From Candidatus Saccharibacteria bacterium UBA949 (lineage in GTDB: Bacteria; Patescibacteriota; Saccharimonadia; Saccharimonadales; Saccharimonadaceae): a stretch of DNA of 10,507 nucleotides. Below, in pieces: positions 1 to 6,049 of this stretch (positions within the stretch are counted from its first letter, which is position 1; each line of letters starts with the position of its first letter). Made by a program: the position numbers and the translations under genes. The notes under the pieces were generated by a model. It had not been told where the DNA came from. It saw nothing but the letters and a program-made list of their open reading frames with translations, and did no database searches. The DNA lies in contig DBCV01000042.1 of the NCBI GenBank assembly GCA_002293245.1, positions 22,288-32,794 on the forward strand. The letters are read 5' to 3'.

Positions 1-1
1 A

Positions 2-253
2 AATACCGATATTCTGGAAACTCGTTTGGAGCGGATCGTGGCCCGCATTGCGAGTGGCATGTTTAACCAAACGAACGCCAATGTCGAGGGTGGAGATGCG
101 GACATCGCTATTCACTCCATCTCCGACAACGGCCAGTCCATCAGCTACTCGGACAAGGTAAAAAACTATCTTGCGACGAGCGAGGATGGCGAATTGTTTG
201 GCGGTTTTGCCAAGCTGCTCGCACCATACCGGAGGATCAATGTTGTTTCCTGA
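2..253 (+). CDS. Head-tail connector (gp6/gp15-like adaptor), 3' part only
   Basis: The frame is open from the window edge, so the true start lies upstream; about 83 residues are visible and the gene ends in TGA. Visible features are a helical start (NTDILETRLERIVARIA), a polar middle, then SISYSDKVKNYL and a C-terminal LLAPYRRIN. Small siphovirus connector proteins of the HK97 gp6/SPP1 gp15 type often end in this way, with a serine-rich 'S-Y-S' segment followed by a leucine and arginine-rich tail near a 'YRR' motif. Such proteins form a ring below the portal. Its position directly before a closure protein and an HK97-gp10-like gene supports the call. The stop overlaps the next gene by 14 nt, suggesting translational coupling. 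The family call rests on position and residue pattern only. Confidence 0.6.
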   Translation, partial: NTDILETRLERIVARIASGMFNQTNANVEGGDADIAIHSISDNGQSISYSDKVKNYLATSEDGELFGGFAKLLAPYRRINVVS

Positions 254-587
254 TGACGCCAAAAAAGCCATCGCCAAGTCGTTCTACGACAAGGTGGTGG
301 AGATTTTGGAGAAATCGGAAACCATTGACGCCGAAGGTGGGGTTGTGAAAAGCGGAGAAACCGTCAAAAGCACCTTCAAAGGTAACGTTCGATTCGAGGC
401 GCTGGGTAAAATCCAAGCCGAAATCGGACTCACAGACCAGATCGATATTGCGATTACTTGTGACGCTTCCACGGACATTGCCGTGGATGACCTGATGCAG
501 TATGCAGGTATCAAGTATGTCGCGGCCGATGTGTTGCCGTATGACTCTCACATTATGATTGTGGGGCGAAAATGGCAGGCAGAGTAA
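240..587 (+). CDS. Head closure / stopper protein candidate (115 aa)
   Basis: The chosen start is ATG 240, four bases after a strong GGAGG at 231-235. The frame extends further upstream to another ATG at 171, but that stretch overlaps the connector gene and reads as shadow sequence. The product begins MLFPDDAKKAIAKSFYDK and contains a beta-rich C-terminal half (IDIAITCDASTDIAVDD, then YAGIKYVAADVLPYDSHIMIVGRKW). A short protein with this fold pattern between connector and gp10-like genes is normally the head closure or stopper protein (SPP1 gp16 / HK97 gp7 position), which seals the connector after DNA packaging. I do not recognise a diagnostic motif, so the function is inferred from gene order. 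It overlaps both neighbours (14 nt before, 16 nt after). Confidence 0.6.
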   Translation: MLFPDDAKKAIAKSFYDKVVEILEKSETIDAEGGVVKSGETVKSTFKGNVRFEALGKIQAEIGLTDQIDIAITCDASTDIAVDDLMQYAGIKYVAADVLPYDSHIMIVGRKWQAE

Positions 588-946
588 AAATATCGATTCT
601 GGGAGTGGAACGGTTGCAGACCAAGCTAGGGAAGATGGCGAGCTTGCCGGCTCTGAAATCTACAATGGGACAGGCTGTTGGACTCGTCAATGGCGAAGCC
701 AAAAGCATCGTGCCGGTGGATTCCGGAAACCTGCGCAACTCCATCCACGGTTCTGTCGAGGCGGAAGCCCCCACGGAACTCGTCGGTAAGGTAGCAACTA
801 GCGTCGAATACGCACCCTATGTGGAGTTCGGCACCAGTCGAATGGGAGCACAGCCCTTCCTTTGGCCGGCGCTTCGTAGGAGTCAAAAGCGTATTCAACA
901 ACTGTTCGCGGCCGCAGTATTAAGTGCCGTAAGGAAAGGAAGGTAG
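572..946 (+). CDS. HK97 gp10-like neck/tail-joining protein (124 aa)
   Basis: Three family hallmarks are visible in order: VPVDSGNLRNSI at residues 47-58, YAPYVEFGT at 80-88 and QPFLWPAL at 94-101. This is the characteristic signature of the HK97-gp10 family, small proteins that help join or complete the tail at the head-tail interface. The N-terminal half (residues 11-45) is helical and the C-terminus is basic (VRKGR). ATG 572 is the first start in the frame and lies inside the preceding gene (16-nt overlap), with only a weak G-rich stretch (GTGGGG, 561-566) as ribosome site, so coupling to upstream translation is likely. Full length for the family. The family call is secure; the exact structural role is inferred from relatives. 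Confidence 0.88.
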   Translation: MAGRVKISILGVERLQTKLGKMASLPALKSTMGQAVGLVNGEAKSIVPVDSGNLRNSIHGSVEAEAPTELVGKVATSVEYAPYVEFGTSRMGAQPFLWPALRRSQKRIQQLFAAAVLSAVRKGR

Positions 947-948
947 CG

Positions 949-1287
949 ATGATTCAGCCGAAGAAACAAATCCAAGCAGCTCTTAAGGCTCTCGGTTATG
1001 AGACGAAGCAAAGCTCGCAGGATTCTGTGACTAAGGCGCCCGCTATCACTTTTCGGATCGACGACAATACGCCTCGCTACGGCCTTGGCAACGAGATCGT
1101 GGCACAGGACATCGTGGCGACCGTCGATATTTGGTCAACCGGTAGCGTGGAGGTGTCGGCTATCTTGACGAAAGTCGAGGAGGCGATGCGACAAATCAAC
1201 TACCGGATGACCTACTCCGCGGACATTCCGCGTCCTACCGGAGCACTCTTTCACATCCAATGCCGGTTTTCGGCACTGGCGGTGTAA
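949..1287 (+). CDS. Tail terminator / tail completion protein candidate (112 aa)
   Basis: ATG 949 follows a purine-rich ribosome site (AAGGAAAGGAAGG, 931-943) and starts two bases after the gp10-like stop. The product opens with a helix (MIQPKKQIQAALKALGYE), continues with a beta strand holding PAITFRID, a central VAQDIVATVDIWS strand, a helix SVEVSAILTKVEEAMRQI, and ends with the strand ALFHIQCRFSALAV. This helix-strand arrangement and size fit the tail terminator group (lambda gpU / SPP1 gp17 / DUF3168-like), which caps the tail tube when it reaches the length set by the tape measure. The slot between gp10-like and major tail protein genes is the usual one. Evidence is mainly synteny plus predicted secondary structure, not a conserved motif. 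Confidence 0.6.
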   Translation: MIQPKKQIQAALKALGYETKQSSQDSVTKAPAITFRIDDNTPRYGLGNEIVAQDIVATVDIWSTGSVEVSAILTKVEEAMRQINYRMTYSADIPRPTGALFHIQCRFSALAV

Positions 1288-1315
1288 GACATCTTTGCTA
1301 TAAAGGAGAATTATT

Positions 1316-1741
1316 ATGGCAGGAACACAAACGATGGCGACTAGCCTCAAAATGACCAAGTCCGGCGACGAGACCGAAGATTTGGTTCTAAAGCATCTCC
1401 AAAGTATCGGTGAGCAAACTACTGAAACCGAAGAGATCGACGTGACTACTCTCGACAGCCCTAATCGCGCTAAGGAGTTTATTCAAGGGACTAAGGATGC
1501 TGGATCGATCGACATTGTTGCCAACAACTGTTTCGACGGTCAAGTTGCGCAGCTTCAGTCCGTGTTTAACTCAGGTGAAGTTCGCGAATGGACTGAGGTT
1601 TATCCGGACAACAAAGGCAAGTTGGTTTACTCCGCCTACATTTCGTCTTTCACTTTTGGTGAAGCGACGACTGATGGTTTGGCGACTACTAACTTTACCC
1701 TGCGCTTGACCGGCGCTCCCGTTTATACGGAAGGCGAATAG
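1316..1741 (+). CDS. Major tail (tube) protein (141 aa)
   Basis: A very good ribosome site (AAAGGAG, 1302-1308) precedes ATG 1316, as expected for one of the most abundant virion proteins. Key segments are TETEEIDVTTLDSPNRAKEF (residues about 36-55) followed by IQGTKDAGSIDI, and a C-terminal beta-rich part (KLVYSAYISSFTFGEAT, then NFTLRLTGAPVYT). The 'E-I-D-V-T-T-L-D-S...KEFI.G..DAGSI' pattern is typical of siphovirus tail tube proteins of the lambda gpV N-domain / SPP1 gp17.1 type, which stack as hexameric rings around the tape measure. The length suits a single tube domain without the extra C-terminal Ig-like domain some phages carry. Codon choice here and upstream favours GAC and ATC more than the genes downstream. 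Confidence 0.82.
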   Translation: MAGTQTMATSLKMTKSGDETEDLVLKHLQSIGEQTTETEEIDVTTLDSPNRAKEFIQGTKDAGSIDIVANNCFDGQVAQLQSVFNSGEVREWTEVYPDNKGKLVYSAYISSFTFGEATTDGLATTNFTLRLTGAPVYTEGE

Positions 1742-1749
1742 CCACTCTC

Positions 1750-1770
1750 GGGGCGGAGGTAAAATGCCCC
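1750..1770 (+). other. Short hairpin between tube protein and chaperone genes
   Basis: GGGGC (1750-1754) and GCCCC (1766-1770) form a 5-bp GC-only stem with an 11-nt loop, just after the tube-protein stop. No T-run follows, so it does not look like an intrinsic terminator. It could slow decay of the tube-protein mRNA or cause partial termination, a common way to make more tube protein than chaperone, but nothing in the sequence proves this. Confidence 0.3.
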
Positions 1771-1799
1771 ACCTTACAAATTAATAAGAGGGATAAATT

Positions 1800-2144
1800 A
1801 TGAAAGATCTACACTACAAAGCTAAGAATATCATGCGAGCCGAGAAGGAACACAAGCTTGGGTTTTACCAAGTACTTCAGAGTATGCAGAGTAATCTTGG
1901 CGTTTTTACCGTCTTTTTCTTGCTTACTGCTGGCGGCTACTCGGAGGAAGAGGCTGGAGAGCTAATCGATAATAAGCCGTTTGATGAAGTGTTGTTGCAT
2001 ATTGTGGATGCGCTGGGCGACGCGGGTTTTTTACCGGAAGCGGCGAAGGTGCAGATCAGGGCGCAGATGCAGAAGGCGCGCGAGCAGATTGCCGCAGCTT
2101 CACCGAGCAATGGCGAGAGCAGCGACCAAGAGCCTACGAAGTAG
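1800..2144 (+). CDS. Tail assembly chaperone, short form (gpG-like, 114 aa)
   Basis: ATG 1800 follows a GAGGGA ribosome site (1788-1793). The product is a small acidic/helical protein: MKDLHYKAKNIMRAEKE, a hydrophobic helix VFTVFFLLTAGGYSEEEAGELI, then DEVLLHIVDALGDAGFLPEAA and a charged, serine-rich tail ending QEPTK. Its position directly before the tape measure gene and its size match the lambda gpG-type chaperone, which binds the tape measure and keeps it soluble during tail assembly. The chaperone is not expected in the finished virion. A TTTTTTA heptamer in the correct register lies at codons 76-78, and the -1 frame beyond it encodes a T-like domain, giving the longer form described separately. 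Sequence similarity to lambda gpG itself is not evident; the assignment rests on context and the frameshift architecture. Confidence 0.75.
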   Translation: MKDLHYKAKNIMRAEKEHKLGFYQVLQSMQSNLGVFTVFFLLTAGGYSEEEAGELIDNKPFDEVLLHIVDALGDAGFLPEAAKVQIRAQMQKAREQIAAASPSNGESSDQEPTK

Positions 2145-2425
2145 GTGTTCGGCCGCATGAACTTGATGAGCTGACAATTGGCGAGCTTTCTGACTGTACG
2201 CAGGCTTTTATTAACCGGCAGAGATCGGAGCAGCAGACACGAGATGCTCTAAACCATATTTTAGGCCAGTATATCGGCATGGCTGTAAATAGTCCGAAGA
2301 AATATCCCTCCAAGCCGCTTCTCTCGAGCAAGGACGAGAGTTGGAAGAATGTGTCCACCACCGACGCGCAGCGCATGCGCTACGCTCGCATCAAATACGG
2401 AAAGAATAAAAATGGCAACCGTTGA
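1800..2425 (+). CDS. Tail assembly chaperone, -1 frameshift form (gpGT-like, about 208 aa)
   Basis: After the short chaperone, the -1 frame is open from 1988 to a TGA at 2423-2425. It encodes RPHELDELTIGELSDCTQAF, then INRQRSEQQTRDALNHILGQ, then YIGMAVNSPKKYPSKPLL and a basic end KYGKNKNGNR. This looks like a genuine protein of the T-domain type: a 'LTIGEL' opening, a polar helix and a proline-containing 'P.KPLL' segment. The open frame holds no ATG, GTG or TTG before ATG 2279, which lies inside the domain, so independent initiation of the whole domain is unlikely. If ribosomes slip at TTTTTTA (2027-2033), 78 residues of the short form are joined to 130 residues. The frame then overlaps the tape measure start by 14 nt. 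In lambda the equivalent GT protein links the tape measure to tube subunits. The exact slip site is inferred. Confidence 0.75.
2027..2033 (+). promoter_or_regulatory. Candidate -1 ribosomal slippery site T_TTT_TTA
   Basis: Read in the chaperone frame this is GG-T TTT TTA, a perfect X_XXY_YYZ heptamer (the same sequence as the HIV-1 slip site). It is the only canonical heptamer I found between 1988, where the -1 frame opens, and the zero-frame stop at 2144. Six bases downstream, 2040-2046 (GCGGCGA) can pair with 2089-2095 (TTGCCGC, one G-U pair) as a possible stimulator, though the loop is long (42 nt). The site is 36 codons before the zero-frame stop, further upstream than in lambda. Confidence 0.55.
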
Positions 2426-4988
2426 TGAGTTGAATGTAAAGATTACCGCTAATGCTCAGAACTTTGATCGGCAGATTAAGGCTGTTAAACAGCAGCTGGG
2501 AGGGTTAGAGAAGCAGACGAAGACTTCGTCTATTGCGGTTGGTTCTGCGATGGGCATGATGGCTACTCAGGCGATCACGGCAATTGGCCGATTTGTATCT
2601 AGTACGATTGACGGTTTCGCTAATCTTGAGCAGAACTTGGGTGGCGCAAAAGCGATTTGGGGTGATTATAGTAGTTTTGTCACCGACAGGGCAACGAGTG
2701 CCGCCGATGCTATTGGCGTAAGCACAGACGCATATTTGTCGTATGCTAATAAGATTGGCGCTATTATGAAGGGTACGGGAATGGATACCGCTTCGGCTCT
2801 GAAGATGACGACTGATTTGATGCAACGCTCTGCTGATCAGGCTTCGGTTATGGGCGTGACTACTGCGACAGCTTTTGATGCGATTACTGCCGCTGCCAAG
2901 GGTAATTTTATGCTGATGGATAATATCGGCGTGAAGATGACGCAGACGAATATCGAGGCATATGCTTTGGAAAATGGATTGGCGAGAGTTGGGCAAGAAA
3001 TGACGGAGGGCCAAAAAGTTGCGGCTGCGTATGCTATGTTTATGGATCGTACAGCTTATTCGGCCGGAAACTTTGCTCGGGAGGGCGCGACGACGGTTGC
3101 TGGAGCTCTTGCAACGATGCGAGCTCAATTCGATAATCTAAAAGCCGCAGTTGGCCAAGGTTTTGCGCCGGTCATTATGAGTGTTTCCAATATAATAAGG
3201 GGTTATGTGATTCCAGCCATCAACGCTTGTATTCCACCCATAGTCGCTTTTATTCAGGTGCTTGGTTCGGCTCTTTCGGCCGTCTTTGGCTTCTTGGGTA
3301 GCATATTTGGAATTAGTGGCGGTACGAATGCGATTGCCGATAATACATCAACTATCGCTTCCAACGTGAGCGATATTGGGTCATCGGCCGGGACGGCGGC
3401 CAAGGGTATTGATGGTGTGGCAAAATCCGCCAAGGCGGCGGCGAAGCAACTTGCTGGGTTTGATGAAATGAATGTTTTGCATAAGAAAGAGGTAGGCGGA
3501 GATTCGGGCAGTGGTGGATCGGCTGGCGGAGGTGGTGGCGTAAGTATTCCAACGATGGATTTTGGGGCTATTGGAGAAACGCCGACTGTTTTTGATAGTA
3601 TCGGGAAGAGTGTGGAGGCGTTTAGAGAAAAACTACGACCGCTTGAGCCAGTTATCAGAGGGGTCGTGGCCGCTCTTGCTACTTTTCTGGCCGGACTTGC
3701 TTTCAAGAAGGTGGTGGATGTGGCGACCGCAGTAATAAAAACTTTGACTGGCGGATTTGGAAAGCTTAAGGCTGGCATTTTGGGCGTTTCCTTAATCGTT
3801 GGTGGAATCGTCATGATTTACGAGGCTATCAAAAATTGGGATCAACTCAGTCCTATTGTTAAGGTTCTCTCGGTTGCGCTTGGGGCGCTTACAATAGGCC
3901 TCGGGGCTGTATCCATAGCTGCAGGTGTCTTTGGCGTAGTTTCTGCGCCGATACTACTTATTATCGGTGCGATTGCTGCTGCTATCGCTCTCCTTGTCGC
4001 AGGTATCGTTCTCTTAATCCAGAACTGGGACGCGGTTTGGGCTACAATTTCGGCCGGATTGGGTTGGATCAATGGAAATATCATTCAGCCTATCATAAAG
4101 TTTTTTGAAGGTTTGTGGAGTGCTATTGTCTCCATAGTTGAGAAGATATGGGAGAGCATAGTCGCGGTTTTGACTCCGATCGTCGAGTTTGTAAAAACGG
4201 TTCTGATTGACCCGATTATTACGATTATTTCTTTTGTCGTTGAGGTGGTAGCGACAATCATGCAGAAGATTTGGGAGATTATCGGCAAGGTAATCGAAAT
4301 TATAATTACATTGGTTAAGGTGGCATGGGAATCGATTATGTCAGTGCTGAAGCCGGTCGGAGAGTGGATTTACAACAATATCATTAAACCGATCGCAGAC
4401 TTCTTTGCCGGTCTTTGGGAGGGGATCAAGAGTGTATTCGGCGCGGTCGGAGATTTCTTCAAGGGGGTGTTTACGACGGCGTGGAATAATATCGTTGGGG
4501 TTTTCAATGGTATCGTAACGTTTTTCCAAGGTATCTGGAACAAGATCAAGGATATTTTTGGTGGTATCGCCCAGAAGATTGGCGAAACGGTTTCGGGCGC
4601 CTTTAAGAGTGTTGTGAATGGTATACTCACTATTGTTGAGAATATCTTTAATGCTCCCATTCGACTTATAAATGGCGCTATTGATGTGATAAATGTGATC
4701 CCGGGCGTTAATATCGGGAAGATTGGCGAATTGAAGCTGCCGAGGATGGCGACGGGTGGTATAGTTTCGAGCCCTACAAGAGCGTTGATCGGCGAGCAGG
4801 GTCGCGAAGCTGTGTTGCCCCTTGATACAAATACTGGTTGGATGGATGAGTTGGCGGCCAAAATTGGTGGAGGTGGTCAGCCGCGAATAATCAAGTGGGA
4901 AGTTGATGGTAGGACATTGGCTGAGATTGTAGTTGATCATGAAAATGAAATGAGCAGATTGAGCGGCCAGAGTGTTGTAAATATATGA
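2412..4988 (+). CDS. Tail tape measure protein, TP901-like (858 aa)
   Basis: ATG 2412 is chosen over the in-frame ATG 2349 because it follows GGAAAG (2399-2404) with good spacing and because upstream codons overlap the chaperone T domain. The first residues (MATVDELNVKITANAQNFDR) are a typical tape measure opening. Then come a Gly/Ala-rich helix near 39-61, a TP901-type core to about residue 290, a glycine linker (about 363-380), hydrophobic segments at about 416-435, 453-471 and 484-536, and a long run of tryptophan-containing amphipathic helices (about 540-740, with IWE and GLW motifs). The C-terminus has ATGGIV and GEQGREAVLPL (about 779-805), common in these proteins. It sets tail length and is thought to leave the tube during DNA ejection. 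At the usual 1.5 Å per residue the tail would be about 130 nm. I saw no lysozyme or peptidase motif. Confidence 0.93.
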   Translation: MATVDELNVKITANAQNFDRQIKAVKQQLGGLEKQTKTSSIAVGSAMGMMATQAITAIGRFVSSTIDGFANLEQNLGGAKAIWGDYSSFVTDRATSAADAIGVSTDAYLSYANKIGAIMKGTGMDTASALKMTTDLMQRSADQASVMGVTTATAFDAITAAAKGNFMLMDNIGVKMTQTNIEAYALENGLARVGQEMTEGQKVAAAYAMFMDRTAYSAGNFAREGATTVAGALATMRAQFDNLKAAVGQGFAPVIMSVSNIIRGYVIPAINACIPPIVAFIQVLGSALSAVFGFLGSIFGISGGTNAIADNTSTIASNVSDIGSSAGTAAKGIDGVAKSAKAAAKQLAGFDEMNVLHKKEVGGDSGSGGSAGGGGGVSIPTMDFGAIGETPTVFDSIGKSVEAFREKLRPLEPVIRGVVAALATFLAGLAFKKVVDVATAVIKTLTGGFGKLKAGILGVSLIVGGIVMIYEAIKNWDQLSPIVKVLSVALGALTIGLGAVSIAAGVFGVVSAPILLIIGAIAAAIALLVAGIVLLIQNWDAVWATISAGLGWINGNIIQPIIKFFEGLWSAIVSIVEKIWESIVAVLTPIVEFVKTVLIDPIITIISFVVEVVATIMQKIWEIIGKVIEIIITLVKVAWESIMSVLKPVGEWIYNNIIKPIADFFAGLWEGIKSVFGAVGDFFKGVFTTAWNNIVGVFNGIVTFFQGIWNKIKDIFGGIAQKIGETVSGAFKSVVNGILTIVENIFNAPIRLINGAIDVINVIPGVNIGKIGELKLPRMATGGIVSSPTRALIGEQGREAVLPLDTNTGWMDELAAKIGGGGQPRIIKWEVDGRTLAEIVVDHENEMSRLSGQSVVNI

Positions 4989-4991
4989 GAC

Positions 4992-5005
4992 GTGATATAA
5001 TCGGT
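4992..5005 (+). promoter_or_regulatory. Extended -10 promoter of the accessory cassette
   Basis: TGATATAAT at 4993-5001 is a perfect extended -10 element (TGn plus TATAAT). A weak -35 (TTGTAA, 4975-4980) has a short 15-nt spacer, but extended -10 promoters need little -35 contact. The expected start of transcription, seven bases after the hexamer, is position 5008, the A of the next ATG. The 14-nt block is repeated (13/14) at 6025-6038. Confidence 0.65.
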
Positions 5006-5007
5006 GC

Positions 5008-5283
5008 ATGGGAAAGAGATTTGATAAGTTTGCGGCTTGGGCCAAAGAGAGTGAGGCGAAAGCTAGGGAAAAACAGATAGAACGTAATACTACTTGCCCT
5101 AAGTGCAAAAGTAAGGAGATTCAGCCCGTCGGGAAGGATAAGGCTGGTTTTTCGACTGGCAAGGCGGTTGGCGGTGTGCTGTTGACTGGTGGCGTTGGTT
5201 TGCTGGCTGGATTTGCCGGCAAAGACAAGGGTGTTCAATTTTACTGCAAAGAATGCGGGCATATTTGGACGCGGCAAGCGTAA
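5008..5283 (+). CDS. Small zinc-ribbon protein with glycine-rich hydrophobic hairpin (91 aa)
   Basis: Two CxxC knuckles are present, C30-P-K-C33 and C80-K-E-C83, with the ending CGHIW, which together make a zinc ribbon. Between them lies GKAVGGVLLTGGVGLLAGFAG (residues 51-71), a glycine-zipper-like hydrophobic stretch that could be a membrane hairpin. The N-terminal 29 residues form a charged helix. Small proteins with this ribbon-hairpin-ribbon layout occur widely in bacteria and phages, but I know of no established function. The gene starts 20 nt after the tape measure stop, has no Shine-Dalgarno sequence, and its ATG coincides with the predicted transcription start, so it may be leaderless. 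A membrane-linked accessory role such as superinfection exclusion is possible for a gene in a moron, but that is inference. It is not a known tail component. Confidence 0.75.
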   Translation: MGKRFDKFAAWAKESEAKAREKQIERNTTCPKCKSKEIQPVGKDKAGFSTGKAVGGVLLTGGVGLLAGFAGKDKGVQFYCKECGHIWTRQA

Positions 5284-5284
5284 G

Positions 5285-6019
5285 ATGGGTAAGTTTTGGG
5301 ATTTTTTAAAAAAACAAAGAGGTGAGGTGCCATACGCGCACAATTCTATTGCGAACGGCTCAACGCCCTTTGAGCGTGAAGTCGTTTTGTTTGAGGATCG
5401 CAAGCAACACTATAAGGCATCGAAGAATGGATTATATCCTCCAGAAATCATTCTGCTTTTCTTCGCAGATAGTCATCCAAATCCAAAAACCGGTTATCCG
5501 TCCTATTATTGGTATAAGTACGGAGTGCGTGATGTTGACGCATTGAAGAAATCGCTTGAAGAGCGAGGTTTTATTAGTAGGGGCAGTGACGGCGTATGCC
5601 ATACTACAAAGTTAGGAGAATTGGAATTGAAGGATAATGAGTTCATAACTTGGGCTCATCGCAAAGGCGCGAATATCGCCGGGATAGATGCTTGGAGCAT
5701 TTTGAATATCATAAATAATGCGCCGGAAAAGATTGCCAAGTTTCCGTGGCGAGATAAAGTGTGGGCGTATATAAATAAATATCGCATTAGACATTTTAAC
5801 GACCAAGGATTGTACCGCAACATGACGCATGAAATGGCAAGGTTCTTGGCTGATGAAGGCAAATACGAAGAAGCAATTAAGTTTCTGAAAGAAGTCGTGC
5901 AGTTAGATCGAGATGATCCGAGCATGCGGGGGGTAACCACGTCAATCCCGCGTACGATCGAAAAGTATAAACGTAAACTCGAAAATAGTAGTGTCACGAA
6001 GGGATCCGTAAAAAAATAA
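5285..6019 (+). CDS. Hypothetical cassette protein, SAP/helix-rich type with TPR-like end (244 aa)
   Basis: ATG 5285 begins one base after the zinc-ribbon stop (TAAGATG), so translation is probably coupled; no clear ribosome site is visible. An earlier ATG in frame at 5189 would overlap the zinc-ribbon gene and is not favoured. The middle carries GLYPPEIILLFF (residues 49-60), YPSYYWYKYG (71-80), ALKKSLEERGFI (86-97) and TKLGELELKDNEF (108-120). This layout recalls a family of Firmicutes proteins that place a 'PxEI-L-L...YWYYKYG...L-L-E-K-G-F' module before SAP-like helices. The C-terminal RNMTHEMARFLADEGKYEEA (from about residue 178) through FLKEVVQLD resembles a TPR helix pair. The end is lysine-rich. 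No enzymatic motif is visible. Function unknown; the family link is from memory and moderate at best. It lies in the cassette just before the terminator. Confidence 0.7.
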   Translation: MGKFWDFLKKQRGEVPYAHNSIANGSTPFEREVVLFEDRKQHYKASKNGLYPPEIILLFFADSHPNPKTGYPSYYWYKYGVRDVDALKKSLEERGFISRGSDGVCHTTKLGELELKDNEFITWAHRKGANIAGIDAWSILNIINNAPEKIAKFPWRDKVWAYINKYRIRHFNDQGLYRNMTHEMARFLADEGKYEEAIKFLKEVVQLDRDDPSMRGVTTSIPRTIEKYKRKLENSSVTKGSVKK

Positions 6020-6024
6020 CGCTT

Positions 6025-6038
6025 GTGATATAATAGGT
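6025..6038 (+). promoter_or_regulatory. Second extended -10 promoter, upstream of terminator hairpin
   Basis: TGATATAAT at 6026-6034 is again a perfect extended -10, inside a 14-nt block matching 4992-5005 at 13 of 14 positions. No good -35 is seen. The predicted transcription start is about A6041, only nine bases before a terminator hairpin. It could drive the baseplate genes if the terminator is read through, or produce a very short RNA. Confidence 0.55.
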
Positions 6039-6049
6039 TTAGATCATTC

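Noticed and set aside
1296..1304. TGCTATAAA, an extended -10-like sequence before the tube protein gene
   Set aside because: Its predicted start (about 1311) would remove the strong ribosome site AAAGGAG at 1302-1308, and the hexamer is imperfect, so the bases are better explained by the ribosome site.
1750..1775. Hairpin after the tube gene read as an intrinsic terminator
   Set aside because: The stem is only 5 bp and no T-run follows; kept only as a weak hairpin.
2136..2144. ACGAAGTAG at the end of the chaperone gene as the slip site, as expected from the lambda position
   Set aside because: It does not fit X_XXY_YYZ and re-pairing of the AAG tRNA on GAA would be poor; TTTTTTA at 2027 is the better candidate, though a late slip is not excluded.
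2505..3128. Minus-strand open frame of 207 codons inside the tape measure gene
   Set aside because: The Ser, Arg and His-rich translation is typical of antisense shadow; there is no ribosome site and the sense strand is clearly coding.
3254..3814. Minus-strand open frame of 186 codons, Pro-rich
   Set aside because: The proline runs are the reverse reading of the glycine linker in the tape measure protein; no start signals.
4341..5108. Long open frame on the minus strand (255 codons) crossing the end of the tape measure gene
   Set aside because: It is antisense to a clear tape measure gene and to the cassette promoter. Its translation has no domain-like pattern, and it results from the codon bias of the + strand gene.
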